A stretch of 64,000 nt of DNA, taken from Iris pallida (lineage: Eukaryota; Streptophyta; Magnoliopsida; Asparagales; Iridaceae). The stretch lies in assembly GCA_029216955.1 (NCBI GenBank), contig JANAVB010029819.1, positions 32,918,827 through 32,982,826 of the forward strand. Reading direction: 5' to 3'. The notes under the pieces are model-generated. The model was given only the letters and a program-made list of their open reading frames with translations, did no database searches and was not told the origin of the DNA. Both the position numbers and the translations under genes were made by a program. Below are positions 11,001-21,657 of the stretch, in pieces (position 1 is the first letter of the stretch; the number at the start of each line of letters is the position of its first letter).

Positions 11001-12347
11001 TTGTCATGTGTGTAATGTTATGGTTTGGCTTATGGCATGATATTGCCTAGTAAGCCTAGATTAGTCTTGTTAGGACTTATAATGGCTTGTTAGACCTAGA
11101 ATAGACTAGTTAGACTAGTTGACTTAGGTTTGACTTGGTTGACCTAGTTTGACTTCTAGGGTTGACCAGAGTTGACCAAGAGTTGACTTTGGTCTAGATT
11201 GACCTAGATTCATGTAGAATGCATAGTAGTGCAACTTCTTATCATTCTGGACTTGTTGTGACTTGTGCTGTTCTAATAGGAGCCAGACACCATTCCTCGG
11301 ACAGTACTTTCATCTTGGATATTCAGTTAGCAGGCGAGTACATTCTCTGATCATTTCATATCTGTTTAGGATTATATTCCTGCTTTAGATTACTTTACAT
11401 GATGCTGACACGTTGGAAATACGGATTAGTACTATATAGATCTGGTTGTGCGATGTTATCCTCCTTAGCGGATACATCGGGTATTCGAGTTCGTGTACTT
11501 TATCGGGAACATCGTGTACTCTTTGTATTTGTTATATTCGTGTACGAAATATGTGAATCGTGTATAATCATGTATTTATATGACCTTCGTGTATAATAAC
11601 ATAACTTAGCTGGATCCTTGTGTATTGATTGGGGCGGGGGAGTAGAAGTGGTTATGTATTCAATCCAGTAGATTACTCGTGTACAAACCTCTGTAGATTA
11701 CTCGTATACAACATCGTGCCGTCTACATAACCATCTTATGCTCTGAATTACTAGCACTATTAGTTCTCTATATATTGTAGCTATTTACTTACAGTCTCTC
11801 TCTTTTATCGTATTATTTCTTCAGATCCTGTATCTTACTCTCTAGCATGTTTATATTTCCTAACCGGTTATGATTTTGTTGAGATGTACTGTACTCGCTC
11901 CCGTCCTGACTAGACCTGTTAAAAATTTTACAGTGAATGATGAGGCTCTGGTGTCTACTCCTCTTGGTGCAGCATTAGACATCACTAGAGACATGGACCT
12001 ACTAGCAGTGGATGACACTCCTTAGACTAGGATGTCGTTACTTTTCTGGATCACTGTATATAGATTCTGAGATATTTTGGGTTATGTATTTATTTTTAGA
12101 CACTTAGAATTCTGGATTATATTTCTGTGCTTTCATTCTGGATATTTATCTATCTATCTTCATCTTGTTCTACCTTAGTTGTGATTGAGATATATTCTAT
12201 TATGTCATCCCCATTCGGGGAGTATAACTGTTTATTACCTTTAACTGTTAGATGTTGTGACCTAGGACAGCGTTCTACCGCTGACACTGCGGCGTAGGCT
12301 GGGCGTTGTTACGTCTCGTGCCCTCACAGTGGGTGCGGATCGTGACA
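8054..12347 (+). repeat. Element D 5' LTR (4294 bp)
   Basis: Pairs with 15290-19558; the two differ by scattered substitutions and small indels, a few percent by eye. Landmarks: an inverted repeat at 9174-9194, a (GGACACGC)n minisatellite at about 9346-9376 that is longer here than in the 3' LTR, pyrimidine-rich and CA-repeat sequence at 10400-10800, TA-rich sequence at 10800-10960, and the conserved LTR-end module at 12262-12347. No gene: the 65-codon frame at 11399-11596 recurs in every D LTR but changes residues freely. Confidence 0.92.
9171..9600 (+). promoter_or_regulatory. CGTGTC-rich segment with two inverted repeats in D 5' LTR
   Basis: Starts with a perfect 9 bp inverted repeat, ACGTGTCCG-TAT-CGGACACGT (9174-9194). 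Next is a near-perfect one, CGAAATGCCC-AAA-GGACATTTCG with one mismatch (9221-9243). Repeated GACACG/CGTGTC words follow to about 9560. The same pair of inverted repeats exists in the E LTR at 29361-29430. It may be a structured transcript leader or an ABRE-like enhancer; both are inference. Confidence 0.55.
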
Positions 12348-12356
12348 TGTTTTTAG

Positions 12357-12374
12357 TGGTGGCCCATGCAGGTC
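12357..12374 (+). other. Element D primer-binding site, tRNA-Ile(AAU) type
   Basis: TGGTGGCCCATGCAGGTC begins 9 nt after the LTR end. It is fully complementary to the 18 3'-terminal nt of plant cytosolic tRNA-Ile(AAU) with CCA added, as I recall that tRNA. It would prime minus-strand cDNA synthesis. Most plant Ty3/gypsy elements use initiator tRNA-Met instead. Confidence 0.75.
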
Positions 12375-12382
12375 AAGTTTAT

Positions 12383-12412
12383 GTAGTGGTATTCGAACTA
12401 GAGTATCACTAC
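12383..12412 (+). other. Hairpin with palindromic loop downstream of the D primer site
   Basis: GTAGTGGTAT pairs with GTATCACTAC (10 pairs, two of them G-U) around a 10 nt loop beginning TCGAAC; with the weak closing pair opened it exposes the palindrome TTCGAA. CCTGCA just after it can pair with TGCAGG of the primer site. Element C has a different sequence with the same pairing at this place. The layout resembles a retroviral dimer-initiation site. Confidence 0.6.
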
Positions 12413-14435
12413 AGCCTGCAGTAGGATTAGGATATATTTTTGAAGGTACTCAATCACAGTTAGGATTCCTTGAGAGATTCCTGGGATGACCCTTGAGAAT
12501 CTTATTTAAACTTCAATTTGAAATCATTTCCCTTGTTTTGTTCGCTCTCACTCCTTGTTGTTGAATTTGGTTTTGATGAATCGTTGTTGATTTTGATTTT
12601 TCCTATCGAGATAAATTTTATGGCCTGGGTTACGATATTTTCTGATAACATATGTGGACGGGAATAACAGGGATGGTAAAACGTCTGCTTGATTATGGAA
12701 CCTGTAGTTTATCGCAGCCATATTAGCTGGCGTGGCAGAAACATAGAGACCTGACTTCGGATGTACGTATCTTGGTTATGAGATTTGGAATTTCTCGCAG
12801 TTATACTAGTCGGCATAGCGAGAATTCCAGACGACATGATTATAGAGGTGCATGCCCCAGATATGGAATCTATCGTTTATCGCAGCTTTGTTTACTGGCG
12901 TGGCGAGGACTCTGAGTAACGTGATTTTGTGCAGACGTATATGATTATCAGATTGTATCTTGAGAAGTTTTTTAATATATCATCTCTATCGTACCATTCT
13001 GTTGTTATAAATTGTATTCCTTCATCAAAGCTTAGGAGTAGGAGTATGAGTAGGAGTAGCTTAGCTGTTATTATAAATCTAGTGTAACTTCTTGCTATTT
13101 TTTTCTTTATCCTAATACAATGAATCGATGATTTTGATAGAACTTAACTTGGATTTGATATTATAGCTCTAGTTTCAAAAGGTTCCTTCTTTTAAACAGA
13201 TAAGCAGAATAGATTTTATCATTATTTCCTTCTTGCCATTATTTCTTGTATTACCTTAAATTATATGAATATAGTGGACCCAGATGCTTGCCTGACACGT
13301 ATGCATGCTACACTTGATTACCAACCTATCTAAATGCATATTAACATGTTTGATGTTAATTTCTCAAAATCCCAATATTTCTATTATAGTACAGTATCAG
13401 TGACTAGTTCTCCGTTTCCCAGATTAATTTCGTAAATTAAATTTATACTTCATGTTATTAGTTGTTGTTTACATTACTGCACATGTATGTTATATACAGG
13501 GTTTCATTTCTTAAAGAAAATTGGTTGAGTTTTGTGTTTGAAATTGTCAAATGTGAGACTGTGTACATATTAAACCTTTAACCCTGGATTCTAAGTATTT
13601 AGTTCAAATTGCAGTTTTTAATTGTAATGTTTTGAGCCGTATACATTGATATGTGTAGGTATATAATGTTAGGTTTCATACTCTTACATGTTAGGTTGTG
13701 GTTGTGGTAAACATTGAGTTGGTTTTGATGTTCGAATTTCTCCTAAGATCTTGAAAACTGAATACATGTTAACATTTTTTTTTCATTGCTTTCAAATGAG
13801 TAGTTCAATTTTGGATTAATATGTAATGTTGAACTAAAACTGAATAATCAAACCCTTTATTCAAGTTTTAACCCATGTACACTCGACACTCTACACTAAT
13901 GTTCACAACTGCGAAGTAAATCTAACCCTTCATCTCTATGTTATGTTCATGTAGCCATATAGATACACATATATGTGGTTAGCCATGCATGTTAGGAGTA
14001 ATAGCTTGTACCTTGTAGACTGCTTAACCAATATGCCATGAATAGTGTAACTTGATAGCTATAGTTGAGACCCAAATCCTCCTATACACTTTCATGTATA
14101 TTTCACACACACCCATAACCCTTATATAATGCTATCTTTTCCCTCTCTAACACTCTCTCTTTCTATATATATTATATTATGATTGGATTCAATGCTATTG
14201 ACTTTCGTTCCTTAAACTTGTGGTTCTGGTTTTCTTAAAATAGTACCCCTTTATAGATGATTAGTAGTTATCTTATTTTATTTTCTGATAAGTACCAGTT
14301 TTTATATAGGATGGTAGACTGCCTTACAGTTTTGATGATTTGTTATTTCTGTATCTTTTCCAGTTCAACACCCCTGATTGCTTGTATGTTTGATACCCTA
14401 TGACCGTTTTGGTTTAGCATAACTAGTATACCTAG
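12413..14435 (+). other. Element D long non-coding leader
   Basis: About 2 kb with no supported gene. At 12691-12910 there are three degenerate units spaced about 84 bp, each with TGGAA, a pyrimidine stretch, TCGCAG and a CTGGCGTGGCGA-like end. The middle one (about 12786-12829) forms an 11 bp hairpin, GGAATT-CTCGC with GCGAG-AATTCC. The remainder (13000-14400) is AT-rich and featureless to me. A TTTTCCAG 3'-splice-like site lies near 14364. Confidence 0.5.
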
Positions 14436-15047
14436 ATGAGACTTCTGCTACCACCGTATACCATGACCCTGTATGTCGTCCTTTTAAATCGTATAATTTG
14501 TTTAAGTTCTGAGACCAAGAGTCCTTTCCCGCCTCCTCCTCTGCCTCCAGGAGCGGTACCCCATACCATACCCTCGGCATGTTTGTTTTCTGACGGAGCT
14601 CAGATATCCAGACTTCTTCGGGATGTGTTGGAGGCACTGAGAGTTCAGGCTGAGATCCTGAAGGAGCAGGGCCGCGGGATCCAACTGCTGCGGGATTTGG
14701 TACATTCAGGAGGAGAGCCTAGTTATGAGAGGACGAGGAGCAGTGTATACCCAGAGCCCCGTGAGCACCCAGACTATCAGCCTAGACTAGCCTACCCAGT
14801 CCAGACTCTTGTTCAGCAGAGGCCAGCTGAGAGAGTGCCTACCTGCACCTTCTGTAAGAAGCCTGGACATGTATGGGACTACTATAGGAAGAGAAGGGGA
14901 GTGCCTGTTATGTGGGTCAGCTGCACACATGCTACGAGACTGTCCTGCTGCACTGATCCCAGCCAAGACTCTGCCTTCGGAAGGGGGTTCCAGCCACCAG
15001 ACCTAGTTGGAGGTAAGTCCTTGACTTATATCTTATCCAGTCCTTGA
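14436..15047 (+). pseudogene. Element D gag-like zinc-knuckle ORF, frameshifted copy
   Basis: The right-block equivalent (43637-44209) reads through both zinc knuckles. Here a 2 bp deletion near 14895 shifts the frame after the first one (CTFC...GH), giving an unrelated C-terminus. See the 43637-44209 entry for domains. Upstream residues before the proline run are not gag-like, so the true start is probably near 14520 or after a splice. Confidence 0.7.
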
Positions 15048-15235
15048 TAATTGATGCACCCTACCATAGTGTTGTATGTTTTGATACCTTCTGAATGCTT
15101 TTGATTTAATATGACTAGAATAGCTGGATGAGACCTCAGACTGATACCACTTACCAAATCCTATATGTTATCCTTCCAATTGCGTGATTTAAATAAGTTC
15201 TCTTTTGACCTTGATTGCTGGGGGTTTAACCTAGA

Positions 15236-15289
15236 AGGAGTACGATCATCTCAATTTCGAGGACGAAATTTTTCTAAGGTGGGTAGGAT
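15236..15289 (+). other. Element D polypurine tract
   Basis: TTTCGAGGACGAAATT, then TCTAAGGTGGGTAGGAT, directly before the 3' LTR start. The same leader precedes the 3' LTR of C and, on the minus strand, of E. It primes plus-strand synthesis. Confidence 0.85.
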
Positions 15290-18200
15290 TGTAACACCCA
15301 GTTTTCCAAATGAGGGTAATTTTGAAATTTTGTAATTTTAATCTTTTAATAATGATATTTTAAATCATGATATAATTTTTGGTAATTTTTAAATTATTTT
15401 AAAACTATTTTAAATCATGACTTATGATTTTAGTGTTTTGATAGTGTAACACTAGAGACAGCTTAACCTAGAGCCTAGCCCTGTGATTAGGGTGTTTCAT
15501 TTATCATTTCCAGTTTGAGAGTATTTTGTCATTTTTTTATTTAATTAAATTTAATATATATTATTGGAAATTTAATATATTATTATTAATGGTATTATTT
15601 TAATATTATTTAATTGATTGCCATGTTTTGTGATTAGCCTAACTTGGTTTGGACCTAACCTAGATTAGTCGTAGCTAGTCTTAGCTAACCATGGTTAGTG
15701 ATAGTTAGTATTATTTAGATTTATTAGAATTAATGTGATTTTTAGTGATTTTATAATTAATTGATTTTGGTCCTATAGTTGACTTTGACTAGTGTTGACT
15801 AGGAGACTAACCTAGAGACTAACCTAGGTCATGACTACTTGGTTAGGTTAAGTAACCTTAGCTTGACCTAAGTTAGTGATAATTAACTCATTATAATTAG
15901 TTTGGGGAAATTAGGAATTTATTTGATTAAGGACTTGTGATTTCACAAGTCATTAAATGACTTAAAGCCTTTAAGGCCCAACCCAACCAAGTGAACCTAA
16001 ACCTAGCCCATTCCAGCCCATGGCAGCCACACTTAGGTCATTCCCCCTATTTAATTCCCTCCTAGAAATTAGGGCTAGGCTCCATTGGGATTATTGCAAG
16101 TTTGGAAAGAGGTGAGTCCCCATCTTCCTTAAATCATAAAAATTCCTATTTAGCTCCTTTTCCACCCAAATCATTTGCATTAGGACCTAAAATTATTGTA
16201 CTTGCTGTTGTTATTGAGAGATTTCAGGGAATACACAATTTGTGGATATTTTGGGAGCTTGAGGAACCATTTTATTTGGGGCTTTTTTGTGGATTTGCAC
16301 CATAGGTAAATTTCTAATCTATTCCATAAAATTACTGTTTATTTTCATTTCTAGGATGCCCTAGCCCTAACCTAACAGTAGGATTAGCTAACCCTAGAAT
16401 TTGAGTCCATTACGTGTCCGTATCGGACACGTATCTACATGTATAGGAATGTGTTCGACGAAATGCCCCAAAGGACATTTTGTTTGATTTTGTGAAATAT
16501 TTTTGAATAGGAAAATAGGATTAGACCTCGCTTATGCATTTCTATTGCACTGAGCATGATTTAGCGTCGTGTCGAGTCGCACAGACACGCGGACACGCGG
16601 TCGAGCACGCGCGTGCGCTGGCAGAATTTATGCCCTGCTACTCGGGCTAGATTCCGAACTGGACACGACGTTTTGGCCCACAAAATTTGACACACGTGTC
16701 GTGTCCATGACTGACACGGGGTTCCCCAAGTGGTTCGACCCTTCGTGTCATGTCGGACACGCATTTGCGTGTGCACGTGTTATGCACTGTGCGTACACGT
16801 GTGTACCTGTGTGTTGAGATTGGTCCTCTGTGTCTAATTCAATTTAATTAGTTTTAATTCATGTTTTTAGTTGATAATTAGATCTAAATATGATGTATTA
16901 TCTATGGTTAATTAGGTTTACATGTTGGTTTAAGTTTTGATGTGAATATTAGATTCGAATGGGTTAAAGTTCACATAGCTGATACCATTCCTGATACATG
17001 TATTGTTCAGTATTTTTCTAACCTTTTAATTTCCTGTGTAATGATGTTCTTCACTGATTTTGACCCCCACATATTTGTTGATTTGGGTTAATGCAATGTT
17101 GCATTCGAAATTGGGCTTTTGTATGTGTTATTGGAAATTGGCATGTGAAGTGATTCAATTTTTGATTAACTGATTTGATAGACTGGGATTTCATTTGTTA
17201 AACTGGAAATTGATATTAGTTTGTGTTCTCAATTAACTGTTTAAACCTGAGAAGTGATTTAAATTCTGAAAACCTGATTTGATTTCCCTTCCATCTTGTT
17301 AATAAGCTGAAATAATGCATTGATTCATTTTAAAGCCTGTGATTCGAAGTAGTGATTATCATTAACAGTTTTTTCTATTTCCCTTTAACACTTTTCCCTG
17401 TCAACTGTAACTGAGAACTGGGTTCCCTTCCTTTTTGCATTGTATATAGTTCACTGTAACTGAGTTTCAATTTAAGATGCTGATTTTCCTTAAAATCTGA
17501 GATTACTTCCTTAATTAAAAACCTGAGATTTTTCTTCATTTTTTAAACTAAAATGTGATTCCTGATTCCCATTTACAAATGTATTCCCTGTTTCCCTATA
17601 AACACTGCCACTGTCTTCACATGTTCCCATTTCACTATCCTCTATATCACACACTAGTCTCACACCCTCACTCTCTTCACACACACAGAGGTTTCATTAA
17701 TCTGTTTTGAACTGAATTCCTTTCTTTTTACTATCAACTGCAATGTTGGTCTTTTCCTTTTTATGAAAACTGAATTCCCTTTCCTGTTTCATATTGATAT
17801 ATGTATACACTGTTTTTCCTATGGTTCACTGTTTTCCTAGCCTTCACTGTCCTAATTTCCTGCATAAACCCAGGTTTTCCTATTGCCATGCCACGGTTCA
17901 TTGTCACACACTCTTTAATCTAACACACACACTCATGTACACAGGTTCAACCATCACACTCTCTTGTCACATGCCACATTTCCCACACACACACCACATA
18001 AGTACACCACCACATTCGTTCCTATTTTCTATGTATATATATTGTGTAAAGTATATATATAGGTAATGTATGAATAATTAGGTATCCTATATATATTATA
18101 TAATGTGGTGTATCTATATATATATTTGAGATATGATGCAATGTGTGAGATATATATAGTAGTCTATAGGTTATGTATATTCCATATTATATTATAGCCA

Positions 18201-19558
18201 TATCAATGTGTAATATAGGTTAGATTATTGTCATGTGTGTAATGTTATGGTTTGGCTTATGGCATGATATTGCCTAGTAAGCCTAGATTAGTCTTGTTAG
18301 GACTTAGAATGGCTTGTTAGACCTAGAATAGACTAGTTGACTTAGGTTTGACTTGGTTGACCTAGTTTGACTTCTAGGGTTGACCAGAGTTGACCAAGAG
18401 TTGACTTTGGTCTAGATTGACCTAGATTCATGTAGAATGCATAGTAGTGCATCTTCTTATCATTCTGGACTTGTTGTGACTTGTGCTGTTCTAATAGGAG
18501 CCAGACACCATTCCTCGGACAGTACTTTCAACTTGGACATTTAGTTAGCAGGCGAGTACATTCTCTGATCATTTCATATCTGTTTAGGATTATATTCCTG
18601 CATTAGATTACTTTACATGATGCTGACACGTTGGAAACACGGATTAGTACTATATGGATCTGGTTGTGCGATGTTATACCCCTTAGCGGATACATCGGGT
18701 ATTTGTGTTCGTGTACTTTATCGGGAACATCGTGTACTCTTTGTATTTGTTACATTCGTGTACGAAACGTGTGAATCGTGTATAATCATGTATTCACATG
18801 ACCTTCGTGTACAATAACATAACTTAGCTGGATCCTCGTGTATTGATTGGGGCGGGGTAGAAGTGGTTATGTATTCAATCCAGTAGATTACTCGTGTACA
18901 AACCTCTGTAGATTACTCGTGTACAACATCGTGCCGTCTACATAACCATCTTGTGCTCTGAATCACTAGCACTGTTAGTTCTCTATATATTGTAGCTATT
19001 TACTTACAGTCTCTCTCTTTTATCATATTATTTCTTCAGATCCTGTATCTTACTCTCTAGCATGTTTATATTTCCTAACCGGTTATGATTTAGTTGAGAT
19101 GTACTGTACTCGCTCCCATCCTGACTGGACCTGTTGAAAATTTTACAGTGAATAATGAGGCTCTGGTGTACTCCTCTTGGTGCAGCATTAGACATCACTA
19201 GAGACATGGACCCACTAGCAGTGGATGACACTCCTTAGACTAGGATGTCTTTACTTTTCTGGATCACTGTATATAGATTCTGAGATATTTTGGGTTATGT
19301 ATTTATTTTTAGACACTTAGAATTATGGATTATATTTCTGTGCTTTCATTCTGGATATTTATCTATCTATCTTCATCTTGTTCTACCTTAGTTGTGATTG
19401 AGATATATTCTGTTATGTCACCCCCATTCGGGGTATAACTGTTTCTTACCTTTAGCTGTTAGATGTTGTGACCTAGGACAGCATTCTACAGCCGACACTG
19501 AGGCATAGGCTGGGCGTTGTTACGTCTCGTGCCCTCACAGTGGGTGCGGGTCGTGACA
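15290..19558 (+). repeat. Element D 3' LTR (4269 bp)
   Basis: TGTAACACCC...CGTGACA. Partner of 8054-12347, with the same inverted-repeat pair near 16410-16480 and fewer units of the GGACACGC minisatellite. Its last base abuts GCCGAGCTC of element C. No gene seen. Confidence 0.92.
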
Positions 19559-19845
19559 GCCGAGCTCTATATAGGATTCACCTATATCCTGATCAGGAAC
19601 ACGAGAGAGAGATGGAAATTCACGAAACCCTAACTCCGCCACCCCCACCTCCAGTCGAGGGGCGATCCTGTGGACCACTCGCCGGCCACAATCGCACACC
19701 GGAGAACGCCTGGGCCGGCCAGACAGTGCGCGTGTGCGAAGCACAGGAAGAACGACAGCAGCATCAACCCAAACATCCAACTTTGTGGGTAAAGTTCTTC
19801 CCCTGTACTCCTTCATTTTGCGCTTCGTAAATTAGTCCGGAGAGC

Positions 19846-19853
19846 CTATATAA
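19846..19853 (+). promoter_or_regulatory. TATA box of the C LTR
   Basis: CTATATAA in a less AT-rich setting (GAGAGC...CCCTCTCGAG), conserved in the 3' LTR at 26135-26142. It is a good candidate for the element promoter, placing the transcript start near 19880 and giving about 1.7 kb of R-U5. Start not demonstrated. Confidence 0.6.
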
Positions 19854-20960
19854 CCCTCTCGAGATCCCACCAAGGAGACTTGAAGATAGCATCACAACCC
19901 GCCCAGAAACTGGACGCCAATATCGACAAAAACCTGTTCGAAAATAGGGCATATAACAGTCCAATCACCTACGTTTGGAGATCAATTTCGATCGATCTAA
20001 CGCCAGATTAGAAATTCTATTTAAACACACTTTTAGACAACATGTAGGGCTCCACAACCCAATTCACAGAAGTCGATTTTATCCACGCGCCGAGAAATCG
20101 GATCCCGAAGTTGACCGAAAATTTATTTTAAAAACTAGAAATTTGCTCCGATACCACGTGCGTCCCGCCAAACCGAGCGACTTGGTCGCGAACAGAAAGC
20201 ATCGAAAGGTGCGTAATAGCTTCGTGGACGTGTGGGCTTTGACGGAATTCAAATTGGTCGCGTGTGCGCGACGAATTTGATTCGTATCCGTCGAAATTTA
20301 CTGTATCGGCCTCTGTGCAAATTTCTGAATTACTTCGTGCACGTTCGTCAGATCAAGACGAAACATGCGCAAACAGGACCGTATCGTTTTTCTGGTCCTG
20401 TATGCCAAGTTTGTTCCAATTCTGAGACAGTTGAATCGGAACGCCGTTTTGCGGGCCCCACGGTCCGATTCAACGGGCGATTTTGTGCACGGTCCGCCGG
20501 AATCCAACTTTGGACATACGGTTGGGTTCGTATCGAAAAACCGAACATGTTGACATATAGTTTGACGACTTTAGAGACCGTTGACTCTGGCACGCTTTTT
20601 GATGCAAAGCGGATCCAACAACGGACACCGTTTTGACCTAAAATTACCGTTTTCCCCTGTGTTCAGAATTGGACTTAAGGACAGGCAATTCTAGCTATTT
20701 TGACTATTCTGAGAACATCGGTAATGTTTATTTCAGCATCCGGAGACTGTTGTACGAGTTTTGTCTATTGTGGCACACCGAGTAGTTCAGATTATCGGTT
20801 TCACCAGCACAGGACCACAGGCGAGTACAGTTTATTGTCTGTATTTCGATATTGATTTTTACTATATTTTATTGATTGGCCATTGGTTATGTAATTTTTA
20901 TATTCTATTATAAATTATTGAGTCGGGAATGAGAAGTACCAAGGATGTGTGATCCGACCG

Positions 20961-21060
20961 TAGACATTGTTTATTTTTTTCAAGTAGACCTCGTAGACAT
21001 TGTTTATTTTCTGCAAGTAGACCTCGTAGACATTGTTTATTTTTGTGCAAGTAGACCTCG
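20961..21060 (+). repeat. Three-unit 33-34 bp tandem repeat in C LTR
   Basis: Three units of TAGACATTGTTTATTTT...CAAGTAGACCTCG (33, 33 and 34 bp) at 20961, 20994 and 21027, with a short fourth remnant TAGACCTCG. The same three units are at 50183-50282 in the right block. Confidence 0.92.
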
Positions 21061-21580
21061 TAGACCTCGCGGTGTAGTGTCCCAGACTGATCACATATCA
21101 AAGGTACTTCTAACAGTTGGGGAAGTATTTTGTGTCTATTTATTTGCTATTGGTTTTCTGTATTTTCTGTTTATTTTCAAAAAACATGTAATTGATGTCT
21201 AACCTCTGTTGTATAGTCATTTTTATTTATTGAAATTACATTCAGTGAATTGTGCTCGTTCCATTCCTGACTGGAAACTAATATTTTTCGGGTTAGTTGT
21301 GGCTTCACTTAGCTTGAGAGATTCGGGTGTACTTGCAGACAGAACCTAGAAATAGATAGAAGATGTATCAATTTATTTTATTGTAAAATCTTGTATTTTC
21401 TTTAATTATAAATATTAAATATTGTAACAAATTTAGAAATGTGAATGAGCATCAAATGTTATATTTTGAGCATTTATTTCTTGCGGGCGTGACAGCGTTC
21501 TACCGCCGACTCTGCGGCATAGGCTGGCTTGGACATGTCTCGTATCCGGAAAAGCGGGTACGGGTTGTTACAAGTTTTTG

Positions 21581-21595
21581 TGGTGGCCCATGCAG
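21581..21595 (+). other. Element C primer-binding site, tRNA-Ile type
   Basis: TGGTGGCCCATGCAG, 8 nt after the LTR end: 15 nt identical to the D and E sites, then one mismatch (A for G). Confidence 0.72.
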
Positions 21596-21620
21596 ATCAA
21601 TTTTCACAAAAGATTACGAA

Positions 21621-21657
21621 CTCGTGATGGTACTTAAGTTAGTCGTACCATTGCGAG
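21621..21657 (+). other. Hairpin with palindromic loop downstream of the C primer site
   Basis: CTCGTGATGGTAC pairs with GTACCATTGCGAG (13 pairs, two of them G-U) around an 11 nt loop beginning TTAAG; with the closing pair it forms the palindrome CTTAAG. It lies in the same place as the D/E hairpin, both followed by GCCTGCA, but with a different loop palindrome and substituted yet still paired stem positions. Confidence 0.62.

Larger units (their letters stand above)
8054..19558 (+). mobile_element. Element D: non-autonomous LTR retrotransposon with gag-like zinc-knuckle ORF (TR-GAG type)
   Basis: 11.5 kb element with 4294 bp (8054-12347) and 4269 bp (15290-19558) LTRs, both TGTAACACC...GTGACA, and a 2942 bp internal region. 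A primer site is at 12357-12374, a polypurine tract before 15290, and one gag-like ORF near the right end. There is no protease, RT or integrase. It is inserted in the 5' LTR of C. The flanks are GCCAT and GCCGA, an imperfect 5 bp target duplication. LTRs with only a gag remnant fit the TR-GAG class. Confidence 0.85.
19559..21572 (+). repeat. Element C 5' LTR, second part
   Basis: Resumes the LTR of C after D. It aligns with the 3' LTR from about 25850 to 26277 and then continues uninterrupted by E to TTGTTACA. It is GC-richer than its neighbours at 19600-20650 and carries several overlapping open frames of up to 134 codons on both strands with no recognisable protein. TATA box at 19846, a 33 bp tandem repeat at 20961, and the LTR-end hairpin module at 21495-21572. 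Confidence 0.9.

Noticed and set aside
11399..11596. 65-66 codon frame recurring in all four D LTRs (11399, 18617, 40600, 47828), with similarity to an E-LTR frame at 27058-27345
   Set aside because: It is LTR sequence. Differences between the 5' and 3' LTR versions are mostly amino-acid changing, which argues against a protein; the similarity reflects homologous LTRs.
12383..12412. The TTCGAAC-containing hairpin as a tRNA-like mimic of a T-arm, or as an initiator-Met primer site (TGGTAT...)
   Set aside because: The acceptor and T-stem spacing do not fit a tRNA, C lacks TTCGA at this place, and the upstream TGGTGGCCC site is a far better primer match.
20232..20636. 134-codon frame and overlapping frames in the C LTR
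   Set aside because: The GC-richer stretch gives long frames on both strands; no domain, no codon pattern, and an LTR location.
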